DNA of 64,000 bases from Bog-473 sp963840435 (GTDB lineage: Bacteria > Actinomycetota > Acidimicrobiia > Acidimicrobiales > RAAP-2), in the NCBI GenBank assembly GCA_963840435.1, contig CAWIYY010000006.1, positions 62,001 through 126,000 of the forward strand, in the 5' to 3' direction. Every line of letters starts with the position of its first letter. Position 1 is the first letter of the stretch. The notes beneath the pieces were generated by a model, which saw nothing but the letters and a program-made list of their open reading frames with translations, was not told the origin of the DNA and did not search any database. A program made the translations under genes and the position numbers. Positions 8,650-15,245 of this stretch are shown here, one piece after another.

Positions 8650-8752
8650 TTCAAAGAACCAGGTGAGGGCCGGCTTCTCAACCTCTTTCAAGAGGCGTTC
8701 CATTCGCCCGAGGGCTTGGTTCCGAGCAGCAGAGAGTCCGTGAAGCTTCGGA

Positions 8753-11221
8753 CTACTCCGCCACCATCGAGACGGTTCCATCGAGGCTGCTCGAGACGTA
8801 GACGGTGTGGTTTGAGGGGTCGACCGCAACGTCTTGGGGGGAGCTTCCCACTTCAAAGAGTGGAGCGCTCCTAAAACCGTTGGTTGATGCGAGGTCGATT
8901 GCCGACACGTTGGCTCCATAGAAGTTCGCCGTATAGAGGACGTGGTTCGTCGGGTCGAGCGCGATGCCGTGCGGCGCGTAGCCTGAGAACGGTCGTTCCG
9001 GCGGCCGCGTGGCACAGCCCGACGTCTCCGCGGTATCGCAGGACGCGCCATTGATCACCGAGAGACTGGCTGAGGAATCGCCGCCGTTGTTGTTCGCGAC
9101 GTAGATCTCGTTCGTGCTCTGGTCAACGGCAATGCCGAATGGTGCAACCCCTACGGTGACCGTCGCTGCAGCGACTCCGCATCCCGCTTGGTCCGTGCCG
9201 TTGCACGTGGCACCGTCGATCAGTGACACCGTGTGGCCGAGAGCAGAGATCGCGCCGCCCTCCGCGCCCGTATTTGCCACGTAGATAGAATTCGTGGTCG
9301 GGTCAACGCCGATGCCGAGTGGCCCATCGCCGACCTTGACTGTCCCTGGGACCTGGTCGCAGCCTGACTGTAGGGAGGCGTTGCAGGTGGCGCCGTCGAT
9401 GACCGAGACGGTGTCACCCGGCGACGTGGCCTGAATGACGTGAATGGTGCCTATGCTGACGGCTCCATTGTCTGTGACGTAAATGCTATCGGTTGTCGGA
9501 TTGACGCCGACTGCGAAGGGGCCGTTCCCGACGGTGAGGGTTGCCGGTGTGGCCTCGCAGCCCGCCTGCTGAGTCGCGTTGCAGGTGGCGCCGTCGATCA
9601 CGGAGACGGTGTTCCCGCCGTTGTTCGCGACGTACACCGAATCGGTGGCTTGATCGATGGCAACACCGGTGGGACCATTGCCGACATGGACGGTGGCCGC
9701 AGGCGAAGCACAGCCCGTGGCATCGGACGCACTGCACCGAGACGCATCGAACACCGAGACGGTGTTGTCACCTTGATTGGCTACGTACACGGTGTGGGTG
9801 TCGGTGTCGACCGCCACACCGCTGGGCGCCGAACCGACAGAGATTGTCGGTGCTTCGACCCGGCAGCCCCGGGTGACCGTGGCGTCGCAGTTACCAGAAT
9901 TGATGACTGATATTGTGCCGGCACTGAAGTTGGCCGAGTAGACCGTCCCGCTCGACGGATCGGTCACGAGGGCATCCGGCCCGTTTCCGACTTGGCTCGC
10001 CGGAGGCCTTTCTGCGCAATTCGAACGCACCATGGCGTTGCAGGTGGATGCGTCGATCGCCGACACCGTGTCATCCTGATTGTTGGCGACGAAGAGGGTG
10101 TGATGTGCCTGATCGAGCGTCAGCGCCCACGGATGGCTCCCGACCGGGACGGTCGTTGCCTTTTGCCCGCAACCCGAAGTGGTGGTGGCGTTGCAGGTTG
10201 CGATGTCGATGACCGACACCGATGCGCTGCCGAAGTTCGCGGTATACGCGGTATGACTGCTCTCGTCGAGAGTGATCCAGAAGGGCGCCGTACCCACCGT
10301 GACCGACGCCGGGTCTTGGCTGCAACCCGAGGTCATTGTGGCGTCGCAGGTGGCCCCGTCGATCACCGACACCGTGTTGGCGGTGTTCGCGATCCCGGGA
10401 TCTGCCACGTAGACGGTGTTGTTCCCCTGATCGACGGCGACGGAGACAGGCTGGTATCCAACGCTGACGGTGGGCGGGAGCTGACCGCATCCCGACGTAG
10501 TGATCGCGTTGCAAGTGGCCCCGTCAATGACAGAGACAGTGTGACCTGCGGTCGAAGGGTAAGGGCTGCCGGCGTTGGCGACATAGATGGTGTCGGTCAA
10601 TGGGTTCACGGCGATCCCAGTCCCCGGCCCTTCCGGGTCCGCGACGGTTGGTGGTGTCTGCGCGCAACCAGTCAGATCGGATGCATTGCAGGTTTTTGCG
10701 TTGACGACCGAGACCGTGTCTGTCCCCGCGTTGGCCACGTAGAGAGTGTCGGTCGATGGGTCGAGAGCGAGACCTTCGGGTAGTGCACCTGGCCCGAGGG
10801 CCACCGTTCCGACGCGCTGTGCGCATCCCTTCGTATCGCCCGCATGGCACGACTTCGTGGCAACTACCGAGACGGAGTTGGAGTTCTGGTTGGCCGAGTA
10901 CAACGTGTGGGTCTGCCCCTCATAGGCCAATCCCGTGGGGCCATTTCCGATGCTCACCGTCGGGGGCAAGGAAATGGGAGTCTGACGAGCGGGGTTGACG
11001 GCGGCGCCGGCGCTCAAATTTGCTGAGAAGGTCAGCGCCATCAGCGCCCCGAGCGCAAATGCGAGACGGTGAATTCGGCCGGAGCTCCGACGTGTGCCAT
11101 CGCCGTGCCGTTCCAAGCGCAGCATCTGCCTCATGGCTGGGGCACCTGGGTTCCCGCGCGTTGAAATGCGGACACGTTCTTCGGCATTCGGCGCACATTG
11201 ACCGTTTCGATACAGGGACAT
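8753..11221 (-). CDS. Secreted YVTN/YncE-type beta-propeller protein with 12 C-x7-C loops
   Basis: About 820 residues. After a basic N-terminus comes a hydrophobic signal (LAFALGALMALTFSANLSAGA), then some 13 repeats of 40-60 residues with the YVTN pattern: a VxVGxxPxGVAVD segment, an xTxTVYVAN segment, then TVSVIDGATC. Each of 12 repeats has a loop C-x7-C such as CNATTTSGC, probably a disulfide clip on each blade. That length fits two propellers or one large ring. I chose ATG 11221 (GAAAGG upstream); ATG 11134 would shorten the segment before the signal. Such propellers usually bind surface partners, and no catalytic motif is seen. A CTGTC-N8-GACAG site lies about 70 bp upstream. Confidence 0.8.
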   Translation of the reverse strand: MSLYRNGQCAPNAEERVRISTRGNPGAPAMRQMLRLERHGDGTRRSSGRIHRLAFALGALMALTFSANLSAGAAVNPARQTPISLPPTVSIGNGPTGLAYEGQTHTLYSANQNSNSVSVVATKSCHAGDTKGCAQRVGTVALGPGALPEGLALDPSTDTLYVANAGTDTVSVVNAKTCNASDLTGCAQTPPTVADPEGPGTGIAVNPLTDTIYVANAGSPYPSTAGHTVSVIDGATCNAITTSGCGQLPPTVSVGYQPVSVAVDQGNNTVYVADPGIANTANTVSVIDGATCDATMTSGCSQDPASVTVGTAPFWITLDESSHTAYTANFGSASVSVIDIATCNATTTSGCGQKATTVPVGSHPWALTLDQAHHTLFVANNQDDTVSAIDASTCNAMVRSNCAERPPASQVGNGPDALVTDPSSGTVYSANFSAGTISVINSGNCDATVTRGCRVEAPTISVGSAPSGVAVDTDTHTVYVANQGDNTVSVFDASRCSASDATGCASPAATVHVGNGPTGVAIDQATDSVYVANNGGNTVSVIDGATCNATQQAGCEATPATLTVGNGPFAVGVNPTTDSIYVTDNGAVSIGTIHVIQATSPGDTVSVIDGATCNASLQSGCDQVPGTVKVGDGPLGIGVDPTTNSIYVANTGAEGGAISALGHTVSLIDGATCNGTDQAGCGVAAATVTVGVAPFGIAVDQSTNEIYVANNNGGDSSASLSVINGASCDTAETSGCATRPPERPFSGYAPHGIALDPTNHVLYTANFYGANVSAIDLASTNGFRSAPLFEVGSSPQDVAVDPSNHTVYVSSSLDGTVSMVAE

Positions 11222-11292
11222 GACGAGCCTTTCGCCGGGAGGAGGAATGATGCGGTTGATTCCGCGATCATGTGCCTTGTCCTTATCAACAT

Positions 11293-11310
11293 CTGTCACC
11301 GGGGCGACAG
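11293..11310. promoter_or_regulatory. Crp-like operator CTGTC-N8-GACAG, copy 1
   Basis: CTGTC (11293-11297) and GACAG (11306-11310) are perfect inverted half-sites with an 8-bp spacer ACCGGGGC. The inner 16 bp (TGTC-N8-GACA) has the same length as the classic Crp box TGTGA-N6-TCACA. It sits upstream of the propeller gene and downstream of the Crp-family gene, and the same motif recurs at 12158. Confidence 0.6.
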
Positions 11311-11390
11311 GTGTTGGTGGTGCTCGCCTGGCTCCCACCGTCGCTAGAGCGCCGGCCGAGGTGTTCAAAACCCGTTCTCCCTCGAGAAGC

Positions 11391-12119
11391 TCAGTCCCTT
11401 ACAGCGAACTCGAGGGCCTCTCGATCAATGACCCGAACGACTCCTGACGAGAGTGAGACCCAGCCCCGGCGCTGGAACTCCTGGAGGCAGACGTTGACCC
11501 GTTGGCGACTCGCTCCGATGGTCGAGGCCAATTTGGTTTGGGTGACTTTGACGCTCCTCGAGGCACCCTGGGTGTTCGATATGAGGAACCGAGCGACACG
11601 TTGGTGAACATCCAGGAAGACCAGGTCTGCGACCAGACCATTCATTTTCCGTGTCAGGTCGGCCAGGTATTGCAGCATGGCCACTGCCACTGCCGGCCTC
11701 TCTTCGATCAACTGCATGATCACCGCACGCGAGAGCATCATTCCAGCACTGGGCTTCGTGGCCATCACTGTTGCCGAACGGGGTAAATGCGAAAGCATTC
11801 CGAGTTCGCCAATCGGCTCTCCCGGCATGATCGACGCCAGAATCAACTCGCTGCCTTCCGAAGAGAAGTGGCACACCTTGAGCTCCCCCGCCGTCAAGAC
11901 AAGCATCGAGTCACCCGGTTCGCCCGCCACGTACACAACTTGATTCTTGGCGAATGTTCGTTCGACGCACTGCTCGGAGAGACGTTGGCGATCCTCTCGT
12001 GCGAGCACGCTGAGGATGGGAGACAATGCCAGCAACTCGTGGCTGTGGTCTCGCGAAGGGATGTCTCTGGACAACGGGTCTCCGTGGTTGAGGTGCGCTC
12101 TCGCTGCCCGGATGGGCAT
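11391..12119 (-). CDS. Crp/Fnr-family transcriptional regulator with intact cyclic-nucleotide pocket
   Basis: About 242 residues from ATG 12119. A jelly-roll cNMP-binding domain (residues about 30-145) includes GELKVCHFSSEG and the phosphate-binding cassette PGEPIGELGMLSHLPRSATV, with the canonical Glu105 and Arg114 that hold the cyclic phosphate and ribose. A long dimer helix follows, then a C-terminal winged helix with recognition segment TIGASRQRVNVCLQEF; relative to E. coli Crp the R-E-x3-R triad reads R-Q-x3-V, so a different half-site is expected. A longer frame to 12164 exists but would start inside the operator at 12158-12175. It diverges from the TIR-WD40 gene and lies in the same module as a nucleotide cyclase. 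Confidence 0.88.
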   Translation of the reverse strand: MPIRAARAHLNHGDPLSRDIPSRDHSHELLALSPILSVLAREDRQRLSEQCVERTFAKNQVVYVAGEPGDSMLVLTAGELKVCHFSSEGSELILASIMPGEPIGELGMLSHLPRSATVMATKPSAGMMLSRAVIMQLIEERPAVAVAMLQYLADLTRKMNGLVADLVFLDVHQRVARFLISNTQGASRSVKVTQTKLASTIGASRQRVNVCLQEFQRRGWVSLSSGVVRVIDREALEFAVRD

Positions 12120-12157
12120 GGCCCGAATTATCGCAGGTTTGTCCTCTCGACAACTAT

Positions 12158-12175
12158 CTGTCACCCGTAAGACAG
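12158..12175. promoter_or_regulatory. Crp-like operator CTGTC-N8-GACAG, copy 2, in the crp/TIR divergent promoter
   Basis: CTGTC at 12158-12162 and GACAG at 12171-12175 flank an 8-bp spacer ACCCGTAA. The half-sites and spacer length are identical to the site at 11293-11310, and the first three spacer bases (ACC) also agree. Its position between the regulator and the TIR-WD40 gene would allow autoregulation plus control of the TIR gene. Confidence 0.65.
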
Positions 12176-12238
12176 ACAGGGGGCGCGATAGAGGAGACTA
12201 TTGGGGTACCCGAGCGCGGTACCGGCAGGAGGAGCCGT

Positions 12239-12292
12239 ATGGAAGGAAGCGCGGAGCAAGAACGAGCCGGAATTTGGCAGATCCGTGGCTGA
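12239..12292 (+). CDS. Possible 17-residue leader peptide overlapping the TIR gene start
   Basis: ATG at 12239 is preceded by a strong AGGAGGA five bases upstream and encodes MEGSAEQERAGIWQIRG. Its TGA (12290-12292) overlaps the GTG start of the TIR gene at 12285 in another frame (GTGGCTGA). The good ribosome site belongs to this frame and not to the TIR frame, which suggests translational coupling. It could instead be chance, with the TIR gene starting at TTG 12201. Confidence 0.35.
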   Translation: MEGSAEQERAGIWQIRG

Positions 12293-15104
12293 CGTCTTCA
12301 TCTCGTACTCCAGGACGGACATCGAGTTCGTCCAACGGTTTGCCTCCTCCCTGAACGAGCTCGGTAAGACCCCCTGGATCGACACAGACGCCATCGCGGA
12401 CGCTGAGGTGTTTCCTCAGGCCATCAGGACGGCTATCGAGGAATCGGACGCATTCCTCTTCGTCATCACGCCAGCTTCCGTTGCCTCCAGGTTCTGCGAA
12501 CAAGAGGTCACCTACGCGGGGACCTTGGCCAAACGCATCGTGCCGGTCGTCCGGGACGTCGTCGCCGACGCCGAGATCCCCGAGGACATTCGAAACCGGA
12601 ATTGGATCCCATTCACCGACAGCGATGACTACGACGCTTCTCTTCAGCGAGTGGTGCAGGCCCTCGACACCGATCTCGAGCTTCGCAAAGAGCACACCCG
12701 TATCCTCGTCAAGGCCATTGAATGGGAACACGAAGGCAAGGAGCGCAGCTTCCTCCTGCGCGGGGCGGAATTGAAGGCAGCAGAAGGATGGCTGGCCCGC
12801 ATCGGACTCGGTGCAGACCAGACGTCGACGGCTCTCCAACGAGACTACGTGCTGGCTAGCCGCCGTGCCGCGACCCGCCGAGGACGGATTGTGGTAGGGG
12901 TCAGCGTGGCGGTGGCAGTGATCGCCCTGGGGCTGGGAGTGCTCGCACTGGTGTCGCGGGACCAGGCGGTCTCGTCGGGCAAGAGCTCTCAAGCGCTTGC
13001 CCTGGCAGCCGAGAGCCAGAACGATTTGTCCGCGGACCCAGAGGTATCGGTGATCCTGGCCCGGGACGCCGTTCAGTTGAAACCCATTCCTCAAGCGTTG
13101 GCTGCCCTGCGCCAGGCCATGGATACGTCAGCCTTGAGGGTCGCCTTGCCCACCGTTGCACCTGAGCAGTGCGGGTTTGAGAGCGGGCCCGCCATCGCGT
13201 ACAGCCCAACCGGCAGCCGTGTGGCCGAGACGCTGTGCACCGGAGAGCTGCTGGTGATGGACAGCGCCAACGGGCGCATCCTCCTTCGGCGCCATGTCGC
13301 CACCCAGGCCACCGCAGTCGCCTACGAGCCGAACGGACACCTGTTGGCCGTCGGCACCGAGCGGGGCATCGACCTCCTCGACCCGACGACCGGTGTCGTG
13401 CGCTGGCAGCTGATGGGCCACGGTGAGCCGAATGCGCTGGCGTTCAACCAGGGCGGCACGCTCCTGGGGGCAACCACGAACCGTGGCACAACGGTATGGG
13501 ACCTGTCGTCACGGACGCCGCTCTTCTCCCTGGCGGATCCCGATAACGATCGCACCCTGGCCTTCACCCGAACCGGAGGTCTGCTCATCGTGGGGACAGG
13601 TCATGCCTACACCGAGGTCCTCGCGGCGGACACCGGTCAGATCGTACGGTTGCTGCGACCACCGGCCAGTCAAAACCCCACCGATTTGGTCGACCCCATC
13701 GCCCTCGCCGGCCATACCCTCGTAGTAGGGGCCAACGACAACTCTTCCACCCCAGACGTCGACGGCGCCGTCGACGTCTGGGACATTCGCAACTGGAAGA
13801 TGTGGAGTACCTGGGCAACTGTGACGGGATCCTCCTTTGCCGACGTGGCTCTGAGTCCGGACGGGCAGCGAGTCGCCTACGGCCTCGACGACGGCACCGG
13901 CGCTATCTGGGGGTACCAGACGGTCGACGGCTACGGTGCCGTTGAGGAGTACTCCGAACTCGAAGGACAGACCGCCGAGGTCAACACCATTGCCTTCAGT
14001 CCCAACGGAGACCGGGCCGTCGACTCCGATGATGACGGGACGGCTCGCATCTACTCCTCGGAGAATCCGTGGCTGGCAACCATCACGACGCCGATGCAGT
14101 GGTGCGGCGATGGGTATTTCTATCCGTCGAACCAGTTCGCATGGGACCACGACAACCTCGTGGGCATCGTCGCATCTGGAAACGACATCATGGTCCAGCG
14201 ATGGTCGTTTCCCAGCGGGCGCGAACTACCGGGCTCCGACCTCCTCTCCTCCAATGGTGTGGAGACGTGTTCAGCGCTGAGTTCCAACGGTCGGCTGGCC
14301 GCGGTCTGGAACGATTCGGAGCCGACCTCGCAGGTCAGGGTGATGGATGTGGCCTCGCAACGGGTGCTTCTCACCCTCCCAGCGATGCCTGTCGACGGCC
14401 TCGTCTTCAGCCAGGATGGGCGATTCTTGGTGGTGAACGATGGACACGGCGGACTCCATACCACGACGTTGTCCAGCGGTCGGACCGCAGTGTCCCATGG
14501 CTGGCCGACACACTGTGCGCCGACACAAGGCGAGCAAGCGCCGAGCGCTGTGGCCATCAGTGACAACGATCGCCTGGAGGCGGTCTCTTCGTTCTGCGGG
14601 GTGGTGCGCGTGGGGCACACCGACGCGCCTGGGCCGTTCGAGACGTTCAACCAGCATGAGAAGATCGGCGGCCGCATCGCGTTCAACCCGGAGGGCACCC
14701 AGCTCGCCCTGGTTTCGTGGGACAGCAGCGCGACTGTAATTGGTGTCGCCACGGACAAGCGGGCGTTGGTACTGTTGGGTCACACCCGGTTCGCCAACGA
14801 CGTCACGTATAGCCCGGCGGGCGACCTGATGGCCACCACGAGCTTCGATAACACCCTGCGCCTCTGGAATGCGTCCACCGGACAATTGTTGCAAACAGAT
14901 ACTGACAATTCGTTCACGCACCTCCCGATGTTCAGCCCCGACGGTCGCTATGTGATCGAGGTGAATCTCAACTACGCCCTGCACGTCTGGCGGGCGTGTT
15001 CTGACTGCCTGGATCCTTCCGCCCTACTGGCGGCAGCCCGGTCCTCTGTCGTCTCTCGTCTCACCACAGCCGAACGCGCCGAGGTGGCGGCTGCGGGAGG
15101 TTGA
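12285..15104 (+). CDS. TIR domain - transmembrane helix - WD40 propeller protein
   Basis: About 939 residues from GTG 12285; a TTG at 12201 would add 28 residues with no domain. The TIR domain fills residues 1-130: ADVFISYSRTD, WIDTDAI, LFVITPASV and FCEQEV, where Glu74 matches the catalytic Glu of NAD-cleaving TIRs. A helical linker follows, then one transmembrane helix (about 200-224) preceded by RRAATRRGR, which predicts TIR inside and the rest outside. A STAND-like segment (SQALALAAESQNDLSADPEVSVILARDAV) leads into WD40 repeats to about residue 905, the last reading DVTYSPAGDLMATTSFDNTLRLWNA. TIR enzymes cleave NAD or make cADPR-type signals in bacterial immunity. The 15246 cyclase gene follows after 141 bp. 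NADase activity is inferred. Confidence 0.85.
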   Translation: MADVFISYSRTDIEFVQRFASSLNELGKTPWIDTDAIADAEVFPQAIRTAIEESDAFLFVITPASVASRFCEQEVTYAGTLAKRIVPVVRDVVADAEIPEDIRNRNWIPFTDSDDYDASLQRVVQALDTDLELRKEHTRILVKAIEWEHEGKERSFLLRGAELKAAEGWLARIGLGADQTSTALQRDYVLASRRAATRRGRIVVGVSVAVAVIALGLGVLALVSRDQAVSSGKSSQALALAAESQNDLSADPEVSVILARDAVQLKPIPQALAALRQAMDTSALRVALPTVAPEQCGFESGPAIAYSPTGSRVAETLCTGELLVMDSANGRILLRRHVATQATAVAYEPNGHLLAVGTERGIDLLDPTTGVVRWQLMGHGEPNALAFNQGGTLLGATTNRGTTVWDLSSRTPLFSLADPDNDRTLAFTRTGGLLIVGTGHAYTEVLAADTGQIVRLLRPPASQNPTDLVDPIALAGHTLVVGANDNSSTPDVDGAVDVWDIRNWKMWSTWATVTGSSFADVALSPDGQRVAYGLDDGTGAIWGYQTVDGYGAVEEYSELEGQTAEVNTIAFSPNGDRAVDSDDDGTARIYSSENPWLATITTPMQWCGDGYFYPSNQFAWDHDNLVGIVASGNDIMVQRWSFPSGRELPGSDLLSSNGVETCSALSSNGRLAAVWNDSEPTSQVRVMDVASQRVLLTLPAMPVDGLVFSQDGRFLVVNDGHGGLHTTTLSSGRTAVSHGWPTHCAPTQGEQAPSAVAISDNDRLEAVSSFCGVVRVGHTDAPGPFETFNQHEKIGGRIAFNPEGTQLALVSWDSSATVIGVATDKRALVLLGHTRFANDVTYSPAGDLMATTSFDNTLRLWNASTGQLLQTDTDNSFTHLPMFSPDGRYVIEVNLNYALHVWRACSDCLDPSALLAAARSSVVSRLTTAERAEVAAAGG

Positions 15105-15114
15105 TGCTTCTCGC

Positions 15115-15156
15115 GCCCTCATATCCCGGGAGCGGGCCCTCATATCCCGGGAGCGG
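15115..15156. repeat. Two perfect tandem copies of a 21-bp unit
   Basis: The unit begins GCCCTCATATCCCGGG and ends AGCGG; copies run 15115-15135 and 15136-15156 without a single difference. Each contains the palindrome CCCGGG. They fill the gap between the TIR-WD40 stop and the cyclase gene, so they could be a regulator site for the cyclase or a recent slip duplication. Confidence 0.8.
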
Positions 15157-15245
15157 AATGTCGACAAACATCAGTCGACGTAAGTCTGGGAATCCGATTG
15201 GCTGACGGCCGCACGAGAGCCTCTAAGGCCCTCTACGATGCACCT

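Noticed and set aside
8594..8650. A possible D-armless tRNA-Gly (ACGGAAAAC pairing with GTCTTCCGT)
   Set aside because: The acceptor pairing has a mismatch, the D arm is completely absent, and the other copies lack even this 5' part. A displaced 3' half is the simpler reading.
8353..9051. Long minus-strand frame across the tRNA-Gly copy and the propeller end
   Set aside because: It crosses a repeat and overlaps the real propeller frame; composition is that of a GC-rich shadow.
9440..10783. Plus-strand frames opposite the propeller gene
   Set aside because: They are Arg/Asp/His-rich mirror frames of the YVTN repeats, without own starts or domains.
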